Positions 51,141 to 60,510 of a DNA stretch of 64,000 nt are shown piece after piece; the stretch's first letter is position 1, and each line of letters begins with the position of its first letter. Position numbers and translations under genes: made by a program. The DNA is taken from NCBI RefSeq assembly GCF_030816715.1, contig NZ_JAUSYH010000001.1, positions 310,001-374,000 on the forward strand, written 5' to 3'. The notes beneath the pieces are model-generated. The model saw only the letters and a list, made by a program, of their open reading frames with translations. It was not told where the DNA came from and ran no database searches. Source of the DNA: Streptomyces achromogenes (GTDB taxonomy: Bacteria > Actinomycetota > Actinomycetes > Streptomycetales > Streptomycetaceae).

Positions 51141-53165
51141 TCAGTCCGCCGTCTGCGCCGGCCCCGACGTCACCTTGCGCAGCAGCGGCCTGCTGCCGGT
51201 GATCGCCGCGAGCATGGCCAGCGCCCCGACGGCCAGGCAGATCACCAGTTGCACGCCGCCGGAGGTGTTCACCGTGGTGCCCGCCGCCTTGTTGACCTGC
51301 ATGGCGCCGAAGGCACCCATCGCGGTGGTGCCGCCGGCCAGCACGACCAACGGGATGACGGTCTCGCGGATCCGGGCCCGGTCCAGCACCTTCAAAGGAG
51401 TGCCGGACAGTCGCAGCAGGCCGTACACCCGGCGCCGGTCCAGGACGTTCGCCGCCGCCGTCAGCCCTGCGGAGGCGGCGGCGACGAGGAAGCTCAGCAC
51501 CAGGGTCGCGGTGCTGACCGTGGCGACGCGGGCGGTGACGGTGTCGTCCTGCGCCGACACGTACTCCTGCGTCACCGGGTACCTGCCCGCCCCGAGGGGC
51601 GTCAGCGCGGTGGCGGCCGTGTCCATGGCCGCACGGCCGCCGGAGACCTGGGCGATCACACCGTCCACGCCGCCGAGCAGGCTGTCGAAGGCGTCCTCGT
51701 TGCTCACGGCGACGGTCGCCGTGACGCCCGCCCTGTCCAGGAGCGTGCGGGCCTCGGTCGCGGCGTGCCGGGCGTCGGCGGCGTTCGCGGTGATCACCGC
51801 GACCTGTCCGTGGTGGCTCGTGCCGTCGATGCTGAGCGTGCTGACCGAGAAGAACCCGGCCACGAACCCGGCGAGTACCAAGCCACTGACGGTGCGCCAG
51901 GCCCCGCGCGGGTCGTCGCTGAGCCGGCGCGCGGCGAGCAGCGTGGCCGGGCGCTTGGCACGGCGACCCACGATCCGGCCCAGCCGGTCCACGACCCAGG
52001 GGCCGAACAGCCAGAACGCGCCGTAGAAGAGCACCAGCAGGGCGATCAGCTGCCGGGTCTTCAGCTGGCCGCTGTCACCCGTGGTCAGCCAGATGTAGGC
52101 GAGCACCGCGACGAAGAGCACCAGACGGATCGCGCGGGTGCGACGCGGATCCGCCTGCTGGGCGACGCCCAGAGGTGAGGTGGCCACCTGGCGGAGCATC
52201 GTCACCGCGCTCAGGGTGATCAGCGCGGTGACGGCCGCCACCACCGCCGCCAGCCAGGGCAGTCCCACCCACAGCCGGCCGGTGTACCAGGCGCCGACGC
52301 CGTACGGCAGCTCGGCGAGCGCGGGCAGCAGTGCCGTGTAGGCGAGTGCCCCGGCCAGGGCGCCGACCGCGCCGACGGCCGCCGCCTCGACCGCGGTCAT
52401 GGCGAGAATCTGCCGCGGGGTCGCCCCGGCCAGCCGCAGCGCGGCGAGCCGCTGTTCACGGCGGGCCGCGCCGAGCCGTCCGGCGGCCGAGGCCAGCACG
52501 ACGACCGGCATGACCAGGAGCACCACACCCAGCAGGACGGTTCCCTGGTCGGTGCGGGTGAACAGACTCGTCCTGGCGCCGCTGAAACCGGAGATCAGCG
52601 CGCGCTCGGTCAGTCCCTCGTCGTAGTAGTTCTGTTCGCCGGCGCTCACGGCGACCGCCGGGTCGGAGGGCGCCCGTCCGACCACCGCGACCAGTTCGTC
52701 GGGCGAGGCGAGGCCGGCGGCGCCGATCGTGCCGTAGGACCCCGCCTTCGGGAATCGGTCGGCGAGTTGGCCGGCGGGAAGCTCGTGCAGCAGCACCGCC
52801 AGGGCGGGTGAGACATACACCTCGCCCGGCTTCGGGAAGGCGGGCAGACCGGGGGGCGCGGGGGTCCGCTCCCGGCCGGCCAACTGCGCGAGGTTCACGA
52901 CGGTGACGGGTTCGTCGCGGGCGTACGTGGCGGTCGTGACCTGCACGGCCGTCGCCCGCTGCGCCGGTACCGCGTCGGGAGCGCGCCATGTCGTGTGGTC
53001 TGCGCGAGCGCCCGCGCCGAGCGCGGCGGCGATCATCACCAGCAGGAGGAACGAGCCGACGGCGGCGGCGCCGGCCGCGAGCAGCTGGGACTGGAGGCCG
53101 CGGCGACCGGAGGACCTGGCGAGGTGCCAGGTCAGGGGCAGGACAGGGGAACGCACGGGAGTCAC
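51141..53165 (-). CDS. FtsX/MacB-type ABC transporter permease
   Basis: A 674-residue permease with two FtsX-like helix bundles (about residues 230-340 and 540-674) and a large outer loop. Hydrophobic blocks include LLVMIAAALGAG and VVAAVTALITLSAVTML. It begins 10 bp after the ATPase gene in the same operon and ends at 51141. MacB-class transporters expel antibiotics, lipoproteins or peptides, often for self-protection. Substrate unknown. The RiPP cluster 1.5 kb away makes a link possible but unproven. Confidence 0.85.
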   Translation of the reverse strand: MTPVRSPVLPLTWHLARSSGRRGLQSQLLAAGAAAVGSFLLLVMIAAALGAGARADHTTWRAPDAVPAQRATAVQVTTATYARDEPVTVVNLAQLAGRERTPAPPGLPAFPKPGEVYVSPALAVLLHELPAGQLADRFPKAGSYGTIGAAGLASPDELVAVVGRAPSDPAVAVSAGEQNYYDEGLTERALISGFSGARTSLFTRTDQGTVLLGVVLLVMPVVVLASAAGRLGAARREQRLAALRLAGATPRQILAMTAVEAAAVGAVGALAGALAYTALLPALAELPYGVGAWYTGRLWVGLPWLAAVVAAVTALITLSAVTMLRQVATSPLGVAQQADPRRTRAIRLVLFVAVLAYIWLTTGDSGQLKTRQLIALLVLFYGAFWLFGPWVVDRLGRIVGRRAKRPATLLAARRLSDDPRGAWRTVSGLVLAGFVAGFFSVSTLSIDGTSHHGQVAVITANAADARHAATEARTLLDRAGVTATVAVSNEDAFDSLLGGVDGVIAQVSGGRAAMDTAATALTPLGAGRYPVTQEYVSAQDDTVTARVATVSTATLVLSFLVAAASAGLTAAANVLDRRRVYGLLRLSGTPLKVLDRARIRETVIPLVVLAGGTTAMGAFGAMQVNKAAGTTVNTSGGVQLVICLAVGALAMLAAITGSRPLLRKVTSGPAQTAD

Positions 53166-53175
53166 TCCAGCGGGA

Positions 53176-53895
53176 TCAGGCGACGGTGTACTGGGTGTGG
53201 CCGCTGATACGGCCGTCGCGGACCTGGAGGACCCGCCCGCAGTGGGCGGCGACGTCCGCGTCGTGGGTGACCATGACCAGGGCGGCGCCGGTCTCCCGGG
53301 TCGCGGAGGTCAGCAGCTGGACCACCTCCGTGCTGGTGCGCTGGTCGAGGGCGCCGGTCGGCTCGTCCGCGAAGACCACGTCCGGCTCGACGGCCAGGGC
53401 GCGGGCGATGGCGACCCGCTGCGCCTGTCCTCCGGAGAGCTGGCCGGGGCGGCGGTGCTCCAGGCCTTCCAGGCCCAGCGGGACGAACCAGCGGCGGGCG
53501 CGGGTGACGGCCTCGCGGCGCGGCATGCCCTCCAGCATCAGCGGCAGGGCGACGTTCTCCTCGGCGGGGAGTTCGGGCAGTAGCTGGCCGAACTGGAAGA
53601 CGAACCCGAAGCGCTTGCGGCGCAGGGCGCTCAGCCTGCTCTCGCCGAGGTCGTCGATACGCCTCAGGCCTTCGGCGGGGGCCCCGTTCTCGCGTCGTTC
53701 GCCGCGCAGCAGCACCTGCCCGCCGTCGGGGCGGATGATGCCGGCGAGAGTGTGCAGGAGGGTCGACTTTCCGGACCCCGACGGGCCCATGATCGCGAGT
53801 GAGTCGCGCTCGCGGACCTCGACGTCCACGCCGTCCAGGGCGGCGGTGGTGCCGTACTTCTTCATGAGGCCGTGCCCGGCCAGTACCGTGCTCAT
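53176..53895 (-). CDS. ABC transporter ATP-binding protein (MacB/LolD class)
   Basis: A 239-residue nucleotide-binding domain. Walker A is GPSGSGKSTLL (about residue 37), the Q-loop FQFGQLLPELPAEENV, the signature LSGGQAQRVAIARAL (about residue 136-150) and Walker B VVFADEPTGALD. It powers the FtsX permease encoded just downstream. It is the second gene of a minus-strand operon (DUF4333 protein, ATPase, permease), 19 bp after the DUF4333 stop. Confidence 0.93.
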   Translation of the reverse strand: MSTVLAGHGLMKKYGTTAALDGVDVEVRERDSLAIMGPSGSGKSTLLHTLAGIIRPDGGQVLLRGERRENGAPAEGLRRIDDLGESRLSALRRKRFGFVFQFGQLLPELPAEENVALPLMLEGMPRREAVTRARRWFVPLGLEGLEHRRPGQLSGGQAQRVAIARALAVEPDVVFADEPTGALDQRTSTEVVQLLTSATRETGAALVMVTHDADVAAHCGRVLQVRDGRISGHTQYTVA

Positions 53896-53914
53896 GGTCT
53901 GTCGTTCCTCCGTC

Positions 53915-54286
53915 TCAGCGCTCGAACGCCCAGGTGATGCTCTTGGCGCCGGCTTCGGTCACCCGCACGGGGATCTCGACCGTCTTGCCGTCGCTCTTCT
54001 TCCCGGTGCAGGTGAGGGTGGCTCCGGCCACGGCCTTGAGCCCGGTCGGGCAGGTGACGCCGGAGAGCTTGTCGCCGACCCAGGGCAGCGGGTGGTACTT
54101 GTTCTCGGTGCGGCCCGCGACGATGTTCGCCGCGAGCGCCCGGTGGCCGTCCACCGACACGGTGTTCCGGGCGTCGAGGCCCGTGGTCGACTCGGTGCCG
54201 GAGAGCAGATAGGTGCCGATTCCGCCGAGCGCGACCACTGCGGTCGCGCCCCCGACGGCGCCGACCAGGAACTTGTTGCGCTGCAT
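53915..54286 (-). CDS. DUF4333 domain membrane protein
   Basis: A 123-residue protein. One N-terminal membrane helix (FLVGAVGGATAVVALGGIG) is followed by an outer domain with two Cys (GVTCPTGLKAVAGATLTCTG) that closes on VTEAGAKSITWAF. This pattern marks DUF4333, a small outer-domain family of unknown role. AGGAG six bases before ATG 54286 sets the start. It leads the ABC transporter operon, so it may be an accessory protein of that system. Confidence 0.82.
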   Translation of the reverse strand: MQRNKFLVGAVGGATAVVALGGIGTYLLSGTESTTGLDARNTVSVDGHRALAANIVAGRTENKYHPLPWVGDKLSGVTCPTGLKAVAGATLTCTGKKSDGKTVEIPVRVTEAGAKSITWAFER

Positions 54287-54540
54287 CGCGTACTCCTGAT
54301 GTCCGTGGTGAGGATGCGGCTCCAGCCTCGCCCGCACTGCCGTGCGCACGCCTCGGCCGAACGGTCGGGATCGCGGTCCGGATCCTCCCGGGCCCTCCAC
54401 CATTCGGCCGATCCCTCTGCCGGAGCCCCGGCCGACGAGGCGTCGTGCAAGGCGGGACGGACGCCGTTCGGCAAAGGTCGTCGATGCGTCCCGGGGTGGC
54501 GAGGGCCGGCTGCGGTGCTGCGCCCAGGAGCCGTCACGGC

Positions 54541-54854
54541 ACGCGCGACGTCATCGATCTGCAGGGTGAGTACTACGTCGACGGTACGCGCGGGGTCAGC
54601 CGCGGCAGGGCCCTGCACAGCGCGGTCCACATGACGGGCGCCAACCACAACTACTTCAACAGCGAGTGGCCCCCCGGCCAGGCCACGGCACCGGCCGAGG
54701 ACGACTTCTCCTACGGCGGCGACGCGCACGACCCGCTGTGCTCACCGGACACCGCCACCCGGCTCACGGCCGAGCAGCAGCAGAAGGCGGGCTCGACGTA
54801 CATAGCCGCCGCGGCCCGCTGTTCGTGGCCGGTGACGACCGGGTCCGCCCGCTG
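54541..54854 (+). pseudogene. Secreted alpha/beta-hydrolase fragment
   Basis: The translation RDVIDLQGEYYVDGTRG, then VHMTGANHNYFNSEW and TRLTAEQQQKAGSTYIAAAAR is an internal part of a Streptomyces secreted hydrolase/esterase. A one-base shift near 54819 moves the next piece (LFVAGDDRVRPL) to another frame. Both ends are missing, with no start or stop of its own. Its right end abuts a transposase fragment at about 54855. Confidence 0.55.
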
Positions 54855-54992
54855 TCGGCGCATTCCAGCACGATCCGCGAGCGCTGGGCCAGCGCCTGAG
54901 CCGTCGTGCGGCGACGCACCCAGCCCTCCAGCACAGCCCGCTGGGCATCAGTCAGTGACAGCGGGCGGAATCTTCGGACCCGGACGACTCAT
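54855..54992 (-). pseudogene. IS630-type transposase N-terminal fragment
   Basis: On the minus strand MSRPGPKIPP begins at 54992; then, after a frame slip, LSLTDAQRAVLEGWVRRRTT and AQALAQRSRIVLECA follow. This is the start of an IS630-family transposase (N-terminal helix-turn-helix). The remainder is absent; the fragment ends where the hydrolase remnant begins. Confidence 0.6.
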
Positions 54993-55022
54993 ACCGAACC
55001 AACGACGAATCTCCGACTCAGG

Positions 55023-55940
55023 TCACTGGGGCCTGTCCGGCGGATCTTGCTTGAGAGCTGCCAACAGGCGTAGGACCAGGGGGTTTGCATCGTTCTTGCG
55101 CCACGCGACGGCGACTCGTGTGCGCGCGGTGCCGGGCTCGATCCCGCGGAAGGCGACGCCCTTGAGGCGGATGCGGCGGATGCTCTCCGGGGCCAGTGAT
55201 ACGCCCAGGCCGGTTTCCACCAGGGCGCAGACGGTCTGCCATTCCACGGCGTGCTGGGTCACTTGGGGGGTGAAGCCCGCATCGGTGCACAGGTTGGTGA
55301 TCTGGTCGTACAGCGGCGGGCCGACGGCGCGGGGCAGGAGCACGAAGGGGCATTCTGCCAACTGCTCGACTCTGACGGTCCGTTGTGCCGTGAGTGGGTG
55401 TGAGGAGGGCAGGACGGCCACGAACGGTTCGGTCAACACGGTCTTGAATCCGAGGTCCGCGTCATGGGCGGGCGGTTCGCGCAACAGGCCGATGTCGATC
55501 GTCCTTTCGCGCAGAGCGGCCAGTTGCGGTGTGGTGGTCATCTCCTGGATGTCCAGGTCCACGGCGGGAAATCGTTTTCGGAAGGTGCGCAGCAGGCCGG
55601 GGAGGACAGTGAGGGCGAGGGAGGCGGCGAAGCCGATCCGCAGGCGGCCAGCCCTGCCGCTGCCGACTTCTCTGGCTGCGGTCAGGCCCACTGCCAGGTC
55701 GGTGAGGGCATGCCGGGCAGCGGGCAGGAGTTCCCGGCCCGCCGGGGTGAGGCCGATATTCCCGGGTTCGCGGCTGAAGAGCGCGTACCCGACCTTGTCT
55801 TCCAGGCGGCGGATCTGCTGGCTCAGCGGCGGCTGGGCGATGCCCAAGCGGGTGGCGGCGCGGCCGAAGTGGAGTTCCTCGGCGAGCACGACGAAGGCGT
55901 GCAGCTGCGGGAGGGGAAGTTCAGGGCGCTCCATACGCAT
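55023..55940 (-). CDS. LysR-family transcriptional regulator
   Basis: A 305-residue regulator. The N-terminal helix-turn-helix is FGRAATRLGIAQPPLSQQIR (about residues 25-44). The effector domain follows from LRIGFAASLALTVLPGLL, with the LVETGLGVSLAPESI strand late in the protein. The last seven codons (encoding DPPDRPQ) and the stop lie inside or beside a transposon-like end at 55029-55046, so the natural C-terminus may be altered. It is divergent from the RidA gene, with a palindrome-rich 66-bp region between, and probably regulates it. Confidence 0.9.
   Translation of the reverse strand: MRMERPELPLPQLHAFVVLAEELHFGRAATRLGIAQPPLSQQIRRLEDKVGYALFSREPGNIGLTPAGRELLPAARHALTDLAVGLTAAREVGSGRAGRLRIGFAASLALTVLPGLLRTFRKRFPAVDLDIQEMTTTPQLAALRERTIDIGLLREPPAHDADLGFKTVLTEPFVAVLPSSHPLTAQRTVRVEQLAECPFVLLPRAVGPPLYDQITNLCTDAGFTPQVTQHAVEWQTVCALVETGLGVSLAPESIRRIRLKGVAFRGIEPGTARTRVAVAWRKNDANPLVLRLLAALKQDPPDRPQ
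55029..55046 (+). repeat. Insertion-sequence end, left (GGGCCTGTCCGGCGGATC)
   Basis: This 18-mer is the exact inverted copy of 57315-57332 at the end of the nearby transposase gene. The sequence is typical of IS5-type elements of Streptomyces. It is part of the 3' end of the LysR gene. Confidence 0.75.
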
Positions 55941-55959
55941 AGAGATATCACTCCATGCT

Positions 55960-55973
55960 CTAAAGTGTATTAG
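55960..55973. promoter_or_regulatory. Candidate LysR operator/promoter between LysR and ridA genes
   Basis: CTAAAGTGTATTAG has CTAA/TTAG arms in the AT-rich 66-bp divergent region. LysR sites are typically short interrupted dyads at such positions. The role is inferred from placement. Confidence 0.45.
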
Positions 55974-56006
55974 ACGTATCAGTGCTGGTCACTTAGCGTT
56001 CGGCGC

Positions 56007-56396
56007 ATGACAGAGCGACGTTCCATCCTCAGCGGCTCGACGTTCGAGGAGCAGATCGGCTACGCCCGCGCCGTGGTCGACGGTGACTGGGTTCATGTGT
56101 CCGGGACGACCGGATTCGACTACACCACCATGACGATCTCGGACAACGTGGTGGAGCAGGCCGAGCAGTGCCTGCGCAACATCGAGGCCGCCTTGACCGA
56201 AGCGGAGTGCACCTTCGCTGACGTGGTGCGGGTGCGCTATCTGCTGCCCGACCGGGCCGACTTCGAGCCCTGCTGGCCGGTGCTGCGTCGCGCCTTCGGA
56301 GAGGTCCGGCCGGCCGCCACCATGCTCATGTGCGGCCTCGCCGATCCCCGCATGAAGATCGAGATCGAGGTGTACGCCCGGCGGATCACCGCGTAA
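56007..56396 (+). CDS. RidA/YjgF family protein
   Basis: A 129-residue protein of the imine-deaminase (RidA) superfamily. Family blocks are YARAVVDGDWVHVSGTTGFD, then QAEQCLRNIEAALTEAE, then the closing PRMKIEIEVYARRI. The conserved Arg of active RidA (in the last strand) is not clearly placed, so activity is uncertain. It is divergent from the LysR gene, which probably controls it. Its stop is only 18 bp before the first codon of a transposase, unusual for a chromosomal gene. Confidence 0.88.
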   Translation: MTERRSILSGSTFEEQIGYARAVVDGDWVHVSGTTGFDYTTMTISDNVVEQAEQCLRNIEAALTEAECTFADVVRVRYLLPDRADFEPCWPVLRRAFGEVRPAATMLMCGLADPRMKIEIEVYARRITA

Positions 56397-56414
56397 CCGC
56401 GTAGTCCGGTCTGG

Positions 56415-57316
56415 GTGAACGGGGGCACCGTGCCCGAGGTCGGGCGGGGCGATCTGACACATGCCGAGTGGGCACGGCTCCAACCACTGCTGCCCGGCGG
56501 CGGATTGCCGGGCGGACGGTGGAGCGACCATCGCACGGTGATCAACGGAATCCTCTTCCGCCTGCGAACGGGCACGCCCTGGCGTGACGTGCCTGCGCAG
56601 TACGGGCCGTGGAAGACCGTCTACGAGCGTCACCGCCGCTGGTCGGCGGACAGTACTTGGGACAAGACCCTCCGCTCGCTCCTGGCGCACGCCGACGCTG
56701 AAGACCGGATCGACTGGAGCCTGGTCGGTATCGATTCCACCACCTGCCGGGCCCATCAGCACGCGGCTGGCGCGCGCACGACACCCCCGCGCATCCCGGG
56801 ACGCCGGGCTCTGCCCTCTCAGCATCGGCCAGATGAAGGAATGGGACGTTCAAGGGGCGGTCTGACGAGCAAGGTTCATCTGGTCGGCGAGGGCGGCCGC
56901 CGGCCTTTGGCGTTCCTGATCACCCCGGGCGGGGCGACGCCCCGCAGCTGATCCCGGTGCTGGAACGTCTGAACGTCCCCCGGCTCACTACCGGCCGCCC
57001 GCGTACCCGCCCCGACCATCTCAGCGGAGATAAGGCGTACAGCTCCCGCCACAACCGCCGCTACCTTCGCAGACGCCAGATCAAGCACACCATTGCCGAA
57101 CCGCGAAGCCAACGGACCAACCGGCAGCGGCGCGGACGCAGGGGCGGCCGACCCGTTGGCTTCGACAGGGCGATCTACAGACGCCGCAACGAGATCGAAC
57201 GCACCATCAACGCGCTCAAGAACTTCCGGGCCGTGGCCACGCGCTATGACAAGCGCGCCTACGTTTTCCCCGGCACCGTCACCCTCGCCACGATCCGCTT
57301 ATGGCTCCGACCATGA
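56415..57316 (+). pseudogene. IS5-family transposase, frameshifted
   Basis: Frame 1 (56415-56951) covers the N-terminal part and the first catalytic Asp (LVGIDSTTCRAHQH), then breaks in FLITPGGATPRS and stops. Frame 2 continues from about 56940 (PQLIPVLERLNVPR) with the second Asp (SGDKAYSS) and the Glu (RRNEIERTINALKNF). The break falls well after the usual programmed-shift site, so it looks like a small deletion. The stop lies inside the right inverted repeat. The element is probably inactive. Confidence 0.85.
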
Positions 57317-57332
57317 TCCGCCGGACAGGCCC
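57315..57332 (-). repeat. Insertion-sequence end, right
   Basis: GATCCGCCGGACAGGCCC, the inverted copy of 55029-55046; it begins within the transposase stop codon. CTAG follows it on the right. No matching end was found immediately left of the transposase gene. Confidence 0.8.
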
Positions 57333-57562
57333 TAGCCGAGCCCCCGTACCGTAACGAGACCGACGATGGCGGACCGGGAATGGTTCATCCGGCTTGGTGC
57401 GGTGTTCCTCACGAGGCGCCGTCGGCGATCCGGTTACGAGACCGCTCCTGGACCACGTAACATTCAGGCCGAATCAGTCAACTGCCGCGGTTACCCGCTT
57501 AGTTGGAGAATTCTCCGCACCGCGACCAAGGGTGACCGCGCAAGGGGGAAGGAAAAACCGAG

Positions 57563-57991
57563 ATGACGTCATCCAGTCTGCGTCGGCGCGTCGCCGGAAC
57601 CGCAGCCACCGTTCTTCTGATCGGCGCCGGCGCCCTGGCGACCGCGCCCTCCGCGGCGGCCAAGGCCAACCTGCTGTCCATCGAGAAGGTGTCACTGCGC
57701 ACCCCCGGCCTGCAGGTGAAGGTCACCTACTCCTGCGACGTCGGCATGGACCACGAACTCGTCGCCAACGCGAGGACGCTCAACCACAGCTCCCATGACC
57801 AGTCCATCGCTGCGGGCACCGTCAAGAAGGACCAGTTGGTCTGCGACTACAAGGACCATGTCGCGCTGGTGAGCATGCGCCCGGCCGCAGGGTCGCACTT
57901 CGACAAGGGGGACAAGGTCGAGGTCACCGTCTTCTACTTCGACAACGACGGATTCCGGTACGCCGACGACGAGGCGACAGCCGTTCTCTAG
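57563..57991 (+). CDS. Small secreted protein of unknown function
   Basis: A 142-residue protein with a Sec signal (VAGTAATVLLIGAGALA, cleaved after about residue 33). The mature beta-rich domain has two Cys (VTYSCDVGM and LVCDYKD) that may pair. AAGGAAA precedes the ATG. No family is recognised. It is the first intact gene after the transposon wreckage. Confidence 0.72.
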   Translation: MTSSSLRRRVAGTAATVLLIGAGALATAPSAAAKANLLSIEKVSLRTPGLQVKVTYSCDVGMDHELVANARTLNHSSHDQSIAAGTVKKDQLVCDYKDHVALVSMRPAAGSHFDKGDKVEVTVFYFDNDGFRYADDEATAVL

Positions 57992-58083
57992 CGACGGGGG
58001 TCGCATGGGTGGGTCACGCACACGACGGTGAACCGCCGGAGAACGGACGAACCGATGTCGGGTCATCCACGGGTGAAGCCACA

Positions 58084-58119
58084 GGTGGAGACACGGGTGG
58101 AGACACGGGTGGAGACCCG
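58084..58119. repeat. Short tandem repeat GGTGGAGACACG
   Basis: Three copies of a 12-base unit in the non-coding region between a secreted protein and the acetylxylan esterase stop. The third copy has a changed end. The 3' region of both convergent transcripts meets here. Confidence 0.7.
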
Positions 58120-58220
58120 ACATCGGTTACGACCTGACGTCGCGCCGACCGGCAGTCCGGCGGGTCGGCTTCGTCCCGCCGTGTCGCACCACGACGACGC
58201 CCCGCTCTCGGGCCGGCCGG

Positions 58221-59198
58221 TCAGCCTACGGCGCAGGAGACAATGGGCCAGGTCCGGTTGCCGTTGTGCTGGACGGTGACGCCGAAGGTGTCGCCGCTGC
58301 CGTTGGGTCTGGCGGTCAGCACCTGGGCGCTGGGGTAACTGACGCTGGTGTTCCAGGTGGAGAGCACTCTGGCTGGTGAAGGGATGTTCATGGTGACGAT
58401 CCAGTTGGCGGCTCCGCTGACGGACACATTGAGGTTGTACCGGTCACTCCACTGCTGACCGGCGGAGAGAGTCGCCGTGCACCTGTTGCCGCCACCGGAG
58501 CCGCCGCCGTCGGGGGCCACGGCTCGGCCGGTCTGCGGGGAGATCATGCCGGCGCACAGGCCACGAGCGGCCAGACCCTGTGCGATCCGCGGGACCGCGG
58601 CCCGGGTGTTCGCCGGCCAGTCGTGCATGAGGATGACCTGGCCGCTGGTGAGCCGGGCGGCGGCCTGCACGATCGCGTCGGTACTCGCGCCGTTCCAGTC
58701 CTGCGAGTCGACGTCCCAGATGATCTCGGTCAGACCGTACTTGGTTTCGACCGCCCTGACCGTCGAGTTGGTCTCGCCGTAGGGCGGCCGGAACAGTTTC
58801 GGGGTCCCGCCGCCCGCGTTGGCGATGGCCTGCTGGGTCCGGGAGATCTCCGAGTCGACCTGCGCCTGGCTCTGCTGGGTGAGGTGCGGGTGGGTGTAGC
58901 TGTGGTTGCCGACCCACATCCCGGCGTCGACCTGGGCCCGCACCAGGGACGGGTTGGCCGCGGCGTACTGGCCCTCGTTGAACATCGTGGCCCGCAGTCC
59001 GCTCTGCCTGAGGGCGTTGAGCAGGGCGGAGGTGTTGCCGGACGGGCCGTCGTCGAAGGTGAGCCCGACATACCCGTTACAGGTCGCGGCCTGCGCCGGG
59101 GCGGCGGCCTGGACGGTGAGGGTGCCTGCGGCGGCCAAGGCGACGACGACCAGCCTGGCGACCAGTGCGCGTAACGAGCGGGGTGGTCTGGTGCTCAT
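58221..59198 (-). CDS. axeA: Acetylxylan esterase, CE4 deacetylase plus CBM2
   Basis: A 325-residue exported enzyme. A signal ([18 protein letters not shown]) is followed by a NodB/CE4 domain (residues ~40-230) with [16 protein letters not shown] (metal Asp), [10 protein letters not shown] (metal His pair), [10 protein letters not shown] and [12 protein letters not shown] Gly linker leads to a xylan-binding CBM2 of ~85 residues that nearly repeats the one at the end of the xylanase upstream. It removes acetyl groups from xylan so the xylanase can work. The xlnB-axeA order matches S. lividans; co-transcription is likely with 80 bp between genes. Confidence 0.9.
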   Translation of the reverse strand: MSTRPPRSLRALVARLVVVALAAAGTLTVQAAAPAQAATCNGYVGLTFDDGPSGNTSALLNALRQSGLRATMFNEGQYAAANPSLVRAQVDAGMWVGNHSYTHPHLTQQSQAQVDSEISRTQQAIANAGGGTPKLFRPPYGETNSTVRAVETKYGLTEIIWDVDSQDWNGASTDAIVQAAARLTSGQVILMHDWPANTRAAVPRIAQGLAARGLCAGMISPQTGRAVAPDGGGSGGGNRCTATLSAGQQWSDRYNLNVSVSGAANWIVTMNIPSPARVLSTWNTSVSYPSAQVLTARPNGSGDTFGVTVQHNGNRTWPIVSCAVG

Positions 59199-59278
59199 GA
59201 GGAGTGGTCCTCCAACCGGGGGGCGGGGGTGGGGACGGGCTGCGATGGCAGGAGCGGGGGTTGGAGTGACGGACGGGA

Positions 59279-60250
59279 TCAGCCTGCGGCGCAGGAGACC
59301 GTCGGCCACGTCCAGTTGCCGTTGGGCTGGACGGTCACGCCGAAGGTGTTGCCGCTGCCGTTGGGTTTGGCGGTCAGCACCTGGGCGCTGGGGTAACTCA
59401 CGCTGGTGTTCCAGGTGGAGAGGACCTTCGCGGGCGAGGGCAGGTTCATGGTGACCGTCCAGTTGCTGGATCCGGTGACCGATACGTTGAGGTTGTACCG
59501 GTCGCCCCATTGCTGGCCCGCGGACAGGGTCGCGGCGCACGCGCCTCCGCCTCCGCCGCCCCCGCCGCCCGAACCGGTGCCGCCCACCGTGATGTTGGAG
59601 CTGCCGCTGCTCTGGTAACCCTCGGTCGCGAGGATCATGTAGTAGTTGAAACTGCCGAGCGGCATCCCCGCCCGCGCCCAGGCGTCGAAGTGATTGCCGG
59701 TGGTGATGGTGCCGCCGGTCCGCTTCGACTGCCGGACGCTCCAGTACTGGTCGAAGGTCCGATTGCCCTCGACGGAGGGGGCGTTGTACCGCGTCGTCCG
59801 GTAGATGTCGTACGTGCCGCCGTCGCTGGTCACGGTGCCCTTGTACGTGCCCGTGGGCCGGTACGTGCCCCAGTTGTCGACTATGTAGTACTCCACGAGC
59901 GGATTGGCCGTCCATCCGTAGAGGGCCAGGTAGGCGTTGCCGGACGGATTGAAGCTGCCCGAATAGGACACGCTTCGCCTTCCACCGTTGCTCCAGCCCT
60001 TGCCCGCGACGAAGTTCCCGGTGTTGCGCCAGGAAGTGCCGTAACTGCCTCCGGATCCCAGGTTCATGGAGACCGAGCCGGGCGAGTCGGTCCAGAACGA
60101 GTAGTAGTAACCGTTGTTGCTGCCGGTCTGGTTGGTGGTGACGACGGTGTCGGCATGGGCGGTGCCGGGCGACGTCAGCGCGGCGACGGCGACCAGGACC
60201 GTGGTGCAGACACCGCTCATGAACAGCCTGAGACGTGCGGGTGCGTTCAT
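59279..60250 (-). CDS. xlnB: GH11 endo-1,4-beta-xylanase plus CBM2
   Basis: A 323-residue secreted xylanase. After the signal ([17 protein letters not shown]), the GH11 jelly-roll begins with [18 protein letters not shown]. It holds the catalytic Glu pair: nucleophile in [13 protein letters not shown] (about residue 124) and acid/base in [16 protein letters not shown] (about residue 214). A poly-Gly linker joins the C-terminal CBM2. AGGAGG/GGAAG before ATG 60250 sets the start; the frame runs to 60373. CGAAAC-N-TTCG sites lie upstream. Confidence 0.94.
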   Translation of the reverse strand: MNAPARLRLFMSGVCTTVLVAVAALTSPGTAHADTVVTTNQTGSNNGYYYSFWTDSPGSVSMNLGSGGSYGTSWRNTGNFVAGKGWSNGGRRSVSYSGSFNPSGNAYLALYGWTANPLVEYYIVDNWGTYRPTGTYKGTVTSDGGTYDIYRTTRYNAPSVEGNRTFDQYWSVRQSKRTGGTITTGNHFDAWARAGMPLGSFNYYMILATEGYQSSGSSNITVGGTGSGGGGGGGGGACAATLSAGQQWGDRYNLNVSVTGSSNWTVTMNLPSPAKVLSTWNTSVSYPSAQVLTAKPNGSGNTFGVTVQPNGNWTWPTVSCAAG

Positions 60251-60328
60251 GTCGCTCTTCCTCCTCGTCCTCGTGAGGTCGACGGGGGCCGACGGGGGCC
60301 GACGGGCGCAGCAGGCCCCCGGATTGAC

Positions 60329-60339
60329 CGACAGTTTCG
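60329..60339 (-). promoter_or_regulatory. Xylan operator-like site
   Basis: Minus-strand CGAAACTGTCG, one mismatch from the perfect CGAAACTTTCG element at 37825. It lies 79 bp upstream of the xylanase ATG. Confidence 0.5.
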
Positions 60340-60379
60340 GTATGGGCATGCCAACTGTCAATCCTTTCGGCAATAATCC

Positions 60380-60390
60380 CGAAACATTCG
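60380..60390 (+). promoter_or_regulatory. Xylan operator-like site
   Basis: CGAAACATTCG, one mismatch from CGAAACTTTCG, 130 bp upstream of the xylanase start. Confidence 0.5.
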
Positions 60391-60510
60391 CGAACGGAAC
60401 TGTCGCGCCAGGTGCACATGACAGCTGGTAGACGGCTTCCCGGGAAGAGTGGACGGAGAAAGTGGCCCTGACCCTCGGGCTTCAAGATCGCGATCTCTTT
60501 CAGCCAATCT

